Assembly (NCBI GenBank): GCA_024400415.1
Contig: JAKSMS010000004.1
Span: forward strand, 1 to 59,725
Length of the DNA: 59,725 nucleotides
Origin: Bacteroidales bacterium
GTDB lineage: Bacteria; Bacteroidota; Bacteroidia; Bacteroidales; P3
Direction: 5' to 3'
Shown here one piece after another: positions 52,101-59,703 of this stretch (positions are counted from its first letter, which is position 1; each line of letters starts with the position of its first letter). The translations under genes and the position numbers were made by a program. A model generated the notes under the pieces. It worked only from the letters and a program-made list of their open reading frames with translations, was not told the DNA's origin and did not search any database.

Positions 52101-54409
52101 GAGATGGAGAATCCGTCAGAGGAAACGCCGCTAACGGCCACATTCATCGGAGTGGCGCAGTTGCTGCCCTCGTAGAGCTGGATGTCGTCGAGATAGAGAT
52201 AGGCAGCAGAGCTGGTAGTGTAGCGAGGATACTTCAGTGCCACATAGCTGCCGTAGCCGGTATAGTTGCGCAGACTAACGGTATAGAGCTGATAGGTCTG
52301 CTGGTCCACGTTAATGGTCTGGATCGGGGTAAAGGTCGAGGTATCGGCCGGATCAATCATCACACCAACAATAAGCGGGTTAGTATTGGTGCCATAACGA
52401 GCAAAGAAGCTGAACTCGAGATTTGAGATTGGAGTCTCAACAGTGTCCACTGGAGGCAGCACCATATACTCATTGTCGGCATAGGTGGCGGTGGTGGAGC
52501 GATAGAAATACATATACTTGGTACCAGAGTGAGCACTGGTAGTAGAAGTGTTCACGTATGGGTAGTAGTTGGAGGTACCAGTAGCATCGTTGATGCGGGT
52601 GAAGCAGTTGGGAAAAGCTGCACTCGTGCCGGTAGCATAGCTTTCGAAGTCGTTGCTATAAGGCAGCGAGAGGGTACCGCAAGCCGTAGAGAATGCCACA
52701 TAGGCTGCAGTGCTGCTATCAGTGCCGCACACAGAGGTGATATAAGCGCCATAGTTGGTACCCGAAGCCAGGCCGGTGAGGGTGAATGGTGTGCCATAGG
52801 CAGACACCTCTGTGCCCTGTCCCTGCTGGAATCCGGCAGGACCATACTCTACAACCCACTCCGAAGCCGAAGAGGTCCAGTCGAGGTCAACCGAATGCTC
52901 GGTGGCATTGGTGGCGGAGATGTTTTCTGGACGCACGCAGCTAGGCAGATAGTCTACCACGATGTCGTCGACATAGGTATAGCTGGCTGCAGACGAAGAG
53001 GAACGGATGGCAAGATGAGTGCCATTGCCGGTATAGGACGACATTGGAACTTCGAAATATTCCCAGGTGCTAGTGTTGTTGACATTTACCAGTGCCAAGG
53101 TGTCGAAAGTGGAGAGGTCGTCGGGATTGGTCATAACACCCACGATGAGGTGGCCATAGTTGGCAGAAGTCTTATAGGCCCAGAAACTCAGCTGCAGCTG
53201 GTTCAGATCCTCCTCAAAGTCTGGCAGCACTGCCCATGAATCTATCGTAGAGGTGCTGTAGAAGTAGAGGCCGTAGCCGCCGCTATGCTTATTGGTTGAT
53301 GATGGGTAGGGATAGAGGGTGGTAGTTCCGAACTGATAGCGCTCCCAGCAATTGCTGATAGCATAGGCGGCACCGCTACCGGTAGCGTCTTCAAAGCCAT
53401 AAGCATAGGGCAGTGAGTCGCCAGGAACTGCTATGCAGCGAGTGGTGGTAGAAAGCATGCGTACGCTGCTAGAGTCGCCAGCACCGCAGAGTGCCCTTAC
53501 GGTAAACACGTAGTCGGTGGAAGGGGTAAGGTTGTCGAAGGTGTAGGTGGTGGCGTAGGTCTCCGTCTCGTTGGTACCGTCAGACACCAGCCAGGAAGAC
53601 TCGGTTCCACGTGGGGTCCAGCCTACGGTTACAGAAGTAGCTCCAATGTCGGAGATTGCAAAGTCGGCAGGAGCCGGACAGGTCATGCTAGGACGAGAGA
53701 ACTCGTAGTAGCGACCGGGAGTGAACCAGGTTCCCGAAGGGAAAGTGGTAGAGGTATAGCCGTTGGTGAAGGTCTGCGCAGCGGCGTCGGAGGTAATCAC
53801 CCAACCGTCGGTAGCGTCAACGCAGAGACCTGGCTGGCGAGCCACAGCAGGCTGAGTGGTAATGGAATTGCCAGAAATGGCAATGAGGATGCGGCCCGTG
53901 TGGTAGAGCTGAACCTGCCAGCTGAGCACCTGGTCACGAGAGGTAGTGGTGTAGGTGCTGGTGGCGAATTCGATCACCATCACAGAGTCGCCAGCAGCAT
54001 TCACGGTATGCACTGCATACACATGGCCGTTAGGTCCAAGGAAGCCATCACAACCCAGCATGTTGATCTTAGGATTGTTGACAGCAGCATTCGTAGCCGT
54101 AAAAGGCGACGAGTAATTGCCAGTTCCGGTCACGGAACTTCCCAACTTCAGGTTGCCATCGGCATTAACTGAAAACTGTGTGTAGTCGTTCTCTCCGAAT
54201 GGGAATGTAAATCCCAGATCGTGGACCGTAGACACGCCATAGTCGCCGGCACTTGCTGCAATAAGCGAAGTAGAGCCTGATGGCAGTGTGATCCATTTCG
54301 AAGCGTCTACACCCGTAGAAAAGCCGTACTCCGAAAGGGACTGCGCTTGGGAGGCCCAAGGCAGTGCCAATACGGCTACGAGCATCAAAGTTTGTAGAAA
54401 CTTTTTCAT
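46172..54409 (-). CDS. Giant modular T9SS protein with FN3 and jelly-roll domains
   Basis: 2745 aa. Signal peptide 1-22 (FLQTLMLVAVLALPWASQAQ), very like that of the 2429-residue neighbour. A distinct N-terminal domain of about 220 residues follows (YGFSTGVDASKWITL ... GFTFPFGENDYTQFSVNADGNLKLG). Then about eleven FN3-like modules alternate with seven cleaved-adhesin/MAM-like jelly rolls (LPYAYGFED, LPYSNDFES, LPYVEDFET, LPYTEDFES, LPLTYTFEG, LPYSYDFEN, IRENFSGLV). The terminal FN3 module and T9SS sorting domain are identical to those of the neighbour except for one residue. No CUB-like module is seen. Probably a surface adhesin or polymer-binding protein. A TATATTTG element lies at 54534-54527, implying a leader of about 115 nt. 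Confidence 0.85.
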   Translation of the reverse strand: MKKFLQTLMLVAVLALPWASQAQSLSEYGFSTGVDASKWITLPSGSTSLIAASAGDYGVSTVHDLGFTFPFGENDYTQFSVNADGNLKLGSSVTGTGNYSSPFTATNAAVNNPKINMLGCDGFLGPNGHVYAVHTVNAAGDSVMVIEFATSTYTTTSRDQVLSWQVQLYHTGRILIAISGNSITTQPAVARQPGLCVDATDGWVITSDAAAQTFTNGYTSTTFPSGTWFTPGRYYEFSRPSMTCPAPADFAISDIGATSVTVGWTPRGTESSWLVSDGTNETETYATTYTFDNLTPSTDYVFTVRALCGAGDSSSVRMLSTTTRCIAVPGDSLPYAYGFEDATGSGAAYAISNCWERYQFGTTTLYPYPSSTNKHSGGYGLYFYSTSTIDSWAVLPDFEEDLNQLQLSFWAYKTSANYGHLIVGVMTNPDDLSTFDTLALVNVNNTSTWEYFEVPMSSYTGNGTHLAIRSSSSAASYTYVDDIVVDYLPSCVRPENISATNATEHSVDLDWTSSASEWVVEYGPAGFQQGQGTEVSAYGTPFTLTGLASGTNYGAYITSVCGTDSSTAAYVAFSTACGTLSLPYSNDFESYATGTSAAFPNCFTRINDATGTSNYYPYVNTSTTSAHSGTKYMYFYRSTTATYADNEYMVLPPVDTVETPISNLEFSFFARYGTNTNPLIVGVMIDPADTSTFTPIQTINVDQQTYQLYTVSLRNYTGYGSYVALKYPRYTTSSAAYLYLDDIQLYEGSNCATPMNVAVSGVSSDGFSISWTDTANVGSYLVYYGMPGFDPDTVTPEMVNTTSFTTTAELQPLTTYEVFVVADCGGEQSYPSFPIQVLTACAAIDSLPYVEDFETYSSGSTNSISPCWVKGTTSSTAYPYPYSTSAISGNISLYFYSTSSYYSYAALPLFETSIDQLRLRFKTRNYSTISSTYGSRVVVGVMSNPHDINTFEPYQVVDNGAAGVNAIVDNEIFFDSYTGNGGFIAIMAPTTSGLGFSTNYIRVDDVIVDPIPACRRSTNLVAENVTAYSADLAWHNPSENVNSYTVAYSTDADFDPATCTTTVTVYDTTATLTSLTPYTRYYYAVTANCDGNPEWSAIASFRTLLDCGDGFANILDTIGNGTSSAYTYTMYNYTSYPSGYSAAIYTADEMVSMGLSGNNTINSISLHCGATGGTTPNVKIYMKETDFAGFATTSIAGDTAALFSGMTEVYSGSIVAVAEQWVEIPLDSAFHYNGTGNLLVRFVRSSAPTASATFYYTSTSPDYLSCAGYRSSATTANFTATRYNYRTNLAFNICSEIPSCERPMNYSLATISDSYAEVHWTGESNGSYEYILSTNNQFDSTAATTSITGDSVMLTGLSANTTYYFWARQNCGSGSMSDWSVVYSFTTPCAPVDLPYTEDFESYASSSTSPIDPCWTRHAVGTTTQYPYPSSTAGINSTRGLYFYSYRPSTATSTAYYDWASLPMVNAPLDSVEFRFDMKRYSSTSANYTTEIYVGVMVDPDDISTFDTVAYFDMRNDASGTVRSFEVSFDQYAGRGRFITLLLPPQPFTGTASYSYAYIDNIEVVRMSNCRRPANVAVVDSTITTNSAYITFTDRMADPMGYEVSLVPYGGDPADGIITPTNAAAVQVTGLAPSTHYAAYARVICGIGDTSDWSVPTYFHTLCAPITNLPLTYTFEGDATGTSSPLPYCWTRYNDGTTYDYYPYINNTTTYAHSGSNVLYFYSPTTTGTYGDTLMAVLPEIDATIPTSSIEVSFWGRISSSTYSNSEVQVGILSDPTDPSTFVPSGSFHFTTEHQFYTIDLAGNTSNGHYVAFMMTRQSSAQYAYIDDITIDRGSACPRAFALGCTAVTTNSAVLSWSDTAYAAGYVVEYWPDNDPAAVSTTSSATNSVIINGLTPSTFYTYVVKSLCQLGDTAMPSREPGHFATTQIPASLPYSYDFENAAEWNSWQTSSNNNVAWYRGTAAAGQGQYSMYISANNGATVGTNLSQIVNAVAYRDVDFGPNPSSFTLTFKASVGGSTDGAYDGVSVILADPAISVVSSATGLMTPWGHINDVNIRLVRRDTSWATYEAYFDNISGVQRVAFYWFNQATASTHPFENGPAAIDDITIEQMACQRPYDLYVDNLGTTSATLHWSGESTANYTIVYREYPGTPSMNQTITTTGNSYTLAGLNSNTEYAFWVLKDCSATLQSPSSVGIRFSTVCNIYSAADTIRENFSGLVTGSVAYNAAGVLPECWVGLSNGTSDLYIPHVVNSGTYWYAHDTNAVIMTSGSETYGDTKILRLPYTAEPVNSLTLSYWMCTESNTYGVLSVGYMTGESMDDFVPIRSIPASSATYHSSTGNQAAGVGVYDTVSFEGVPASAQYVAFKWYYNTSFYSVCIDDIELTSSNVCAAPVVTVSNVDYESADLSWAGTGIGYEVALTVHGEDWPVATAITSPLFHATALYPNTEYDYRVRQICDSAATSMWTEGSFTTADLPCFAPTNVTTSNATVNSISVAWTNGSQSNAQTWIVNVFNATTNIMDTVRTNPATITGLYDNTEYHVAVKSQCAALVSSDWSDTISFTTTSCQAVSNVNVTDITTSGAKVTWTAGANETAWEVSYGEMDFAEGQGVTVAATTTTYVITGLQADSRYDVYVRAKCADGITSDWSPVQQFQTLGNSQGIDGVEGNYSLSIYPNPTAGNTTISLRGVEGEVVITVVDMNGREITRDVMNCGSDCVKTMNVEGLAQGTYFVRVLGEGISSVRKLVVR
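46194..46737. repeat. 544-bp segment identical to 38177-38720
   Basis: Second copy of the shared 3' segment, same orientation, 8017 bp away. Confidence 0.85.
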
Positions 54410-54596
54410 AATAGATGTTTTTGGGTTAATAAATTACGTTAATTGTTTTCTATCAAATAATAAACTAAATATTTCTCAGCAACTTATACAACATGTGATG
54501 TTATTACACAAAGAACTATTCTGCTGCAAATATACACTTTTTTTTCTAAAGAAAAAAGAAATCCATATAAAAACCACCTTTTTGCAACAGCAATAA

Positions 54597-54627
54597 TAAA
54601 AAAAAAGCCGCACCAAAAAGGCGCGGC
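54597..54627 (-). terminator. Terminator of the HU-like gene
   Basis: On the minus strand, stem GCCGCGCC/GGTGCGGC (one G-U pair) with a T-rich loop, then nine T. Confidence 0.85.
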
Positions 54628-54657
54628 ATATATAGCTGACAGGATTGCAATCTTGGA

Positions 54658-54948
54658 TTATTCCACCACGACTGCATCCTTAACCTTCTCCTTGAATTCT
54701 TTGCAAGGCTTGAAGGCGGGAATAAAATGCTCAGGTACAACAAGGGCTGTATTCTGAGTGATGTTGCGACCAATCTTGGTGTTGCGCTTCTTGATATAGA
54801 AGGTGCCGAAGCCTCTAAGATACACGTTCTCACCTTCACTCATATTGGTTTTAATGGTCTGCATGAGTTCTTCTAGGATTACCTGTACGGCCAGGCGCTC
54901 AATTCCTACAGTCTCATGAATTTCGTTGATAATATCGGACTTGGTCAT
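54658..54948 (-). CDS. HU/IHF-family DNA-binding protein
   Basis: 96 aa, a histone-like dimer subunit that bends DNA. The N-terminal helices are MTKSDIINEIHETVGIERLAVQVILEELMQTIKTNMSEGENVYLRGFGTFYIKKR, followed by the DNA-binding arm (KIGRNITQNTALVVPEHFIPAFKPCKEFKEKV). The arm tip carries valine-proline as in HU/IHF proteins. HU versus IHF cannot be decided by eye. It has its own terminator and a TATCTTTG -7 element at 54985-54978, so it is monocistronic. Confidence 0.92.
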   Translation of the reverse strand: MTKSDIINEIHETVGIERLAVQVILEELMQTIKTNMSEGENVYLRGFGTFYIKKRNTKIGRNITQNTALVVPEHFIPAFKPCKEFKEKVKDAVVVE

Positions 54949-54977
54949 AACTTTATATATTTTTTCGTTTGAGAGTG

Positions 54978-55010
54978 CAAAGATACAACTTTTTTTTTGA
55001 TTTTGAACAA
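54978..55010 (-). promoter_or_regulatory. Promoter of the HU-like gene
   Basis: TATCTTTG on the minus strand at 54985-54978; TTG at 55010-55008 is 22 nt upstream, slightly wide. Leader about 25 nt. Confidence 0.55.
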
Positions 55011-55178
55011 TTTCTATATTTTTTTATAATTTTTCACATCTTTATCTAGAATCACAACCCACCATTCAACTCAATGGAAGATCATTCCAAAACAAGATAG
55101 TTCACTCTAATATTTTCCAAAACCAGACTACGTTTATATTACAACACTTTTCTCAATCATCATTTTTTGGCCGCTCTA

Positions 55179-56837
55179 CTAGAAGCTGGTTTCAAGTATG
55201 TAGTCGCCACTAGAATCGACCCACTCGCCGTCCACATATCCAAGCTTAGCGGCCTCTTTGAAATACTTGTCGCCAAGATGCTTTGACTTCGTCACGCCCT
55301 TTCCCTCAGAATAGTAGACGCCCAAAGCGTACAGGGCTGGAGGATAGCCCAAATCGGCCGATTTCTTATACCATTCGAAAGCGAGGCTGTCGCTCTGTTC
55401 TACGCCATTTCCAGCAGCATAAGCGCTGGCCAGGTTGAACTGCGCACTAGGATTATTCTGATTGGCCGCATTCGTCCACCATGTCACCGCATCGGCATAC
55501 GACTGGCGAACCACCGTGCCTAAGGAATAAAGGTTCCCCATAGCATTCTGAGCACGCGAATACCCATAGTCTGCGGCCAGCCAGATATATTTGGTTGCCT
55601 CCACCATCGAGGGGGCAACTCCTAAACCGCGACGATAGCACATACCGATGGCAAAAAGTGCCTCAGGAAGACCCTGTTCGGCCGCTTTGCGAAAATTGGC
55701 AAAGGCCAGCTCTGGGTTGAAGTGGTCGGTTTTTTCCTGTTCGTAATAAACGCCTAAGTTATATTGAGCCTCCACGCTGCCGCTTTCAGCAGCCATAGTC
55801 CACCAGCGGATGCACTCCTTTTCAGATTTTGCCACTCCCTCTCCTATATGGTAGAACATTCCCATATTGAATTGGGCTCCAGCAAATCCGTTGGATGCAG
55901 CACGATTGTACCAGTTGATTGCCTCCTTGACGTCGCGGGTCACGCCATAGCCCTTGTCGTAGCACACGGCCACGTGGTATTGTGCCAGGGCATTGTTCTG
56001 CTTTGCAGCCTTCATGAACAAGGCAAAGGCCTCTGTATAGGACTGCTGAACCCCTACTCCTCTGAAATAGAGGGATCCCAGCTTATTCTGCGATTTATCA
56101 TAGCCCTTGCTGGCTGTCTTGGTGAGCAGACTTACAGCCGAAGCCTCTGACTTTTCCACTCCTGTGCCTTCCAAATAGCAAATCGCCAGGTTGAACTGAG
56201 CCTGCACCAATCCTTGAGCAGCAGCCTTGCGATACCAGCGAACAGCTTCATAGTCGCTTTGGTCTTCGCCATTAGTGGTTTGGTAGTACAGCGCCAGGTT
56301 GAACTGTGCCTGTGCATCACCTTCCTCTGCAGCCTTGCGCCACCAATCCACAGCCATCTTATCCGACTGAACCACCCCATGACCCATCTTATACATCACG
56401 CCTACCGAAAAAGCGGCCACAGAAACACCTTGCTCCGAAGCAGCACGATACCAATAAAAAGCCTCTTTGTAGGACTGCTCCACACCTACACCGTGGTCAT
56501 AGCTCCATCCTAGATTATACTGAGCCTTCTTTTCGCCCAATTCCGCAGCCTGAAGATAGTATCCCGCAGCAAGGGTTGTCGACCGATCTACTCCAAAACC
56601 GTTGTAGTAGAACACGCCCAAATAGTAAAGCGCCTCGGGATTGTTTCTATCGGCCAGTTCGCGCAAAATGACTAACGCTTGGTCGTATTTCTGCTCTTTA
56701 TAAAATGACAACACCTGTTGGATGCTATCGTTGGCATCTACAGATGCCTGAGGCTGAGTGGAACCAGGGGTAGCAGCAGCCTCTCGGGGCAGCTGGATCA
56801 ATACCACTAATGCCAAAAATATTAGTATCTGCTTCAT
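55179..56837 (-). CDS. Exported Sel1-repeat protein
   Basis: 552 aa from the ATG at 56837. Signal peptide 1-23 (MKQILIFLALVVLIQLPREAAA), then thirteen Sel1-like repeats of about 36 residues following the pattern AQYNLGxxYxxGxGVxxSxxEAxxWYxKAAxxGxxx, ending in a short tail (DSSGDYILETSF). Sel1 repeats are TPR-like alpha-solenoids that bind proteins; bacterial exported forms include HcpA-like proteins. The array fills almost the whole protein with no catalytic domain. The ORF could start 39 nt earlier, but that would begin at or before the predicted transcription start, so 56837 is preferred. Confidence 0.88.
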   Translation of the reverse strand: MKQILIFLALVVLIQLPREAAATPGSTQPQASVDANDSIQQVLSFYKEQKYDQALVILRELADRNNPEALYYLGVFYYNGFGVDRSTTLAAGYYLQAAELGEKKAQYNLGWSYDHGVGVEQSYKEAFYWYRAASEQGVSVAAFSVGVMYKMGHGVVQSDKMAVDWWRKAAEEGDAQAQFNLALYYQTTNGEDQSDYEAVRWYRKAAAQGLVQAQFNLAICYLEGTGVEKSEASAVSLLTKTASKGYDKSQNKLGSLYFRGVGVQQSYTEAFALFMKAAKQNNALAQYHVAVCYDKGYGVTRDVKEAINWYNRAASNGFAGAQFNMGMFYHIGEGVAKSEKECIRWWTMAAESGSVEAQYNLGVYYEQEKTDHFNPELAFANFRKAAEQGLPEALFAIGMCYRRGLGVAPSMVEATKYIWLAADYGYSRAQNAMGNLYSLGTVVRQSYADAVTWWTNAANQNNPSAQFNLASAYAAGNGVEQSDSLAFEWYKKSADLGYPPALYALGVYYSEGKGVTKSKHLGDKYFKEAAKLGYVDGEWVDSSGDYILETSF

Positions 56838-56873
56838 ATGTTTTTCTATAATACCATATCTTTTTTCAAGCCA

Positions 56874-56906
56874 CAAATATATGATTTTTTATACAATTAC
56901 GACAAA
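56874..56906 (-). promoter_or_regulatory. Promoter of the Sel1-repeat gene
   Basis: On the minus strand, TTTG at 56906-56903 and TATATTTG at 56881-56874, 21 nt apart. Leader about 30 nt. Confidence 0.65.
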
Positions 56907-57053
56907 AAAATAACACAATTTTCTAACCACGCAATCAATTCATAGTGACTATCAACAATATACACAGCTGCAATAATACATACAGCCGTTCAAAATATGC
57001 GCATTTTCATCACAAAAAAGGCCCTCAGACCCCCCTCGCACTCAAAAATCGGC

Positions 57054-59309
57054 TTAGCGCACAATTATCTCGTCGCAGAAAATCCAGCACGGATTCCCTA
57101 CCGCACGATGCCAGTCAGGAATCTCTGGTAATGGGTGTGCCACCACTTTTACGTATCGCGCCTTGGCATTGATGTTTTCAAGTCTATAGTGATGGATATC
57201 AGGTCGCGACAACTCCTCTGGGTTATACCCCTCTATGCTTCCTGCTCGATGCCATCGCTTTCCGTCCGTTGAGAGAAACACATCCACGCTTTCTGGCGCA
57301 AATATCCACGACAGTGGAAAGAAGAAAAAATCAGTAGAAACCTCATTGATACGCTGTTTCTTCTTCAAATCTAGCGTAGCCTCCATTTCCGTACCATAGA
57401 ATCCAAGCCAGTTATAGTTGTAGTTCAGCAAGCCGCACACACCGTCCACCAAGCCTTTGGCTCCGCCAGCCGCATATTTCTTGTCTGGATGGCGCTTGAG
57501 CTTGATTTTTGCATGGAGCGCTAAGTTCTCTTGCGAACACTTTTCGATATAGTTTCTGATGTCGGCACGATACTGTTCGGGCGTACGCCCCATCTCCACC
57601 AGGCAGTCCACTCCAAAGCGATGGCAATCCTCCACAAACCGATCCGCCCTTTCTACCATCTCCTGGTTCAGCGTCCGAGACTTACCTTTGAAGAAGGTCA
57701 GATCGTCGCTCACCTGGCTCATAGAGAGTTCCAACACCGCATAGTCTAGCGACAGTTCCAAATAGCGTATACGCGCCCTATAAGCCGAATCATCCCCTAC
57801 CTTATCGTAGGCGTCAGCTAACATAGATTGGTACTTCCTAATCTGTTCTGGACTCAGATACCCCTCTACCCCATTGATCGGATATCCATAGATATCCAAG
57901 CGGAGGCCCGACTCATTCAGAGAACGATGCATCTCGCGGTAGAACTCCATAACCGGATGCGCTGCAGGACCATAATATCCCTGGCAAAAATCTTTCGTAA
58001 GAGAATCCACATCCTCATCCACGTTCCACATCAGTTTGGCCAGAAGATAATTGCGCAGCTCCATCCAAGATGTCTTGCAATCTGCGCCCGTGCCTTGCTC
58101 AAACATCATCCGCACACCATTATCCTTAAAGAACTTCAGATTAGGCTGAAGCACCTGAAGGTTCGGGAAGGGATCCATCATGTTGCGGAACTGAGCCACA
58201 TAGTCCCACATGAAGATATTGTCCGTCTTCGACGCCCAGTTCCTCATATCGTCGCGAAACGACTGCTCCTTGGGCGAAGTTGGCAGAGGTGCCTCACGGC
58301 CACACTCAATAGAGCAGAACATGATGTTCACGTTCTTCCTAGGCTTGATATCCGAAGCTGGAGCCTGGCGAGTGAACTGGTAGCCCAGCGTGGAGATAGC
58401 CTTATCGGGGAATCGTTCGGCCACCTGGTTGATGAAATGAACCAGCGTACCCGATGGTCCGCCATAAAGAGAATCCATCTGGCGGCACTTCTCGCAAGTA
58501 CACACATTGTAATTATCGTTATTGCTCACGCTCCAAATCGAAGCAGCAGGGTTGAGCCTCATCATAGAGTCGAGATTCCGGCAAAGCACCTCGAGCACCT
58601 CGGGGTTAGAGAGGCAGAGTTGGCCATCCTTCACCCTCCTACCCGACACCTCTGAGAACCATTCAGGGTGAGCGTCAAAAAAGCGTTCTGGAGGCACCAG
58701 ATGCCGAAAAGTATGAACAAACATACCCCAGTCACGATGAAGATCTTGATTATTATGCAGATGATAATAGTCGGCATACAGCTGGCTATGGTTAGGATAA
58801 TAGTAGAGAACGTCGCGGAAAGCAAACGAAGGATTCTCCACCACGTCAATCTTCGGAAGGCGCATATCCGAGTGTTGCGGCAGCACCACTGCTGATGGTG
58901 TGTACACCCTAAGTCCGAGATAGTGCTCCAAGAAATAATACACTCCATAGAGCACCCCCTTGTCAACGTTGGAATATATATATACATTGCCACGATCAGT
59001 CAGCAGCAAAAAGCCATCGTCGCGCAATTCCTCATCACGGATTATCTCAGCGTCAGTCCATCGAGTCTTACCTAAAAAGAAAGCCTTCCTGTTAGCCTGA
59101 TATTCATTCTCACGAACCACCTCAAGTAGAGCGCCCGTAGACTGATAGAAAAAATGCTGTAGCGTAGTAGCAGCACAGTTCTCCACACTGTCTGCATCTT
59201 GGCGCAGCACTACAACATAATTCGAAGAACCATCTTCCACCAACATCTGCTGACCCAAAACATTCAAGGCCCAAAAGGATAATAAAAACAGAACAAACAA
59301 TCGTTTCAT
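57054..59309 (-). CDS. DUF4838 glycosidase-like exported protein with F5/8-type C domain
   Basis: 751 aa. Signal peptide 1-19 (LFVLFLLSFWALNVLGQ). Residues 20-140 resemble the N-terminal domain of alpha-glucuronidases (ATTLQHFFYQSTGALLEVVRENE ... GVLYGVYYFLEHYLGLRVYTP). The middle is a DUF4838 domain with the typical SVSNNDNYNVCTCEKCRQMDSLYGGPSGTLVHFINQVAE segment (about 258-296) in a (beta/alpha)8-type fold. The C-terminal 140 residues look like an F5/8-type C carbohydrate-binding domain (ATLDLKKKQRINEVSTDFFFF...VDVFLSTDGKRWHRAGSI). Such proteins occur in Bacteroidetes glycan loci, but their substrates are largely unknown. No T9SS tail. It is the first gene after the rRNA operon terminator, with a TACATTTG -7 element at 59336-59329. 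Confidence 0.85.
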   Translation of the reverse strand: MKRLFVLFLLSFWALNVLGQQMLVEDGSSNYVVVLRQDADSVENCAATTLQHFFYQSTGALLEVVRENEYQANRKAFFLGKTRWTDAEIIRDEELRDDGFLLLTDRGNVYIYSNVDKGVLYGVYYFLEHYLGLRVYTPSAVVLPQHSDMRLPKIDVVENPSFAFRDVLYYYPNHSQLYADYYHLHNNQDLHRDWGMFVHTFRHLVPPERFFDAHPEWFSEVSGRRVKDGQLCLSNPEVLEVLCRNLDSMMRLNPAASIWSVSNNDNYNVCTCEKCRQMDSLYGGPSGTLVHFINQVAERFPDKAISTLGYQFTRQAPASDIKPRKNVNIMFCSIECGREAPLPTSPKEQSFRDDMRNWASKTDNIFMWDYVAQFRNMMDPFPNLQVLQPNLKFFKDNGVRMMFEQGTGADCKTSWMELRNYLLAKLMWNVDEDVDSLTKDFCQGYYGPAAHPVMEFYREMHRSLNESGLRLDIYGYPINGVEGYLSPEQIRKYQSMLADAYDKVGDDSAYRARIRYLELSLDYAVLELSMSQVSDDLTFFKGKSRTLNQEMVERADRFVEDCHRFGVDCLVEMGRTPEQYRADIRNYIEKCSQENLALHAKIKLKRHPDKKYAAGGAKGLVDGVCGLLNYNYNWLGFYGTEMEATLDLKKKQRINEVSTDFFFFPLSWIFAPESVDVFLSTDGKRWHRAGSIEGYNPEELSRPDIHHYRLENINAKARYVKVVAHPLPEIPDWHRAVGNPCWIFCDEIIVR

Positions 59310-59328
59310 AACTCTAGTAACGCAGAAT

Positions 59329-59356
59329 CAAATGTATTATTACTTTTTCACTCCAA
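59329..59356 (-). promoter_or_regulatory. Possible promoter of the DUF4838 gene
   Basis: TACATTTG on the minus strand at 59336-59329, with TTTG about 17-18 nt upstream, slightly close. Leader about 15 nt. Confidence 0.45.
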
Positions 59357-59437
59357 ACTATTTATTAGTTAGCAGCATATTTGGCTGTTGGAATAGGTGC
59401 TAGTTTACTAGATGTCTAGTTAACTAGTCTGCTAGGA
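59357..59437. other. Short intergenic stretch with CTAG palindromes
   Basis: Contains CTAGTTAACTAG (59417-59428) flanked by further CTAG tetramers at 59409 and 59432. No coding signal. Confidence 0.3.
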
Positions 59438-59472
59438 TAAAAAAAAGAAAGGAGACTCTTTCGAATCTCCTT
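59438..59472 (-). terminator. rRNA operon terminator
   Basis: On the minus strand, stem AAGGAGA/TCTCCTT round a 10-nt loop, followed by TCTTTTTTTT. It stands about 12 nt after the 5S rRNA. Confidence 0.85.
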
Positions 59473-59483
59473 CTTAGATAAGA

Positions 59484-59592
59484 TTGGCGGCGACCTACTT
59501 TTCCACAAATAAATGCAGTATCATCGGCGATGTTGGGCTTAACGACTCTGTTCGGAATGGGAAGAGGTGAACACCAACTCTATAACCACCAA
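59484..59592 (-). rRNA. rrf: 5S ribosomal RNA
   Basis: About 109 nt on the minus strand. It starts near GGTGGTTATAGAG, contains the conserved CCCATTCCGAACAGAG loop (complement of 59550-59565) and ends GTAGGTCGCCGCC, which closes the terminal helix with the 5' GGUGG. Ends are approximate to a few bases. Confidence 0.9.
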
Positions 59593-59703
59593 AATGTTCT
59601 TTTGGCCTCCTTGCGGAAACCAATGACAACACATTGGTCTGAGACATATATGAGCTGCTCCTTTGGAGCCTGGGTTACAGCCGCGAGGGCTGTGACCCGA
59701 CGG

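Noticed and set aside
59593-59703. A tRNA gene between 23S and 5S rRNA
   Set aside because: The spacer folds into simple hairpins, with no T-loop GTTCNANNC or anticodon arm in the right places.
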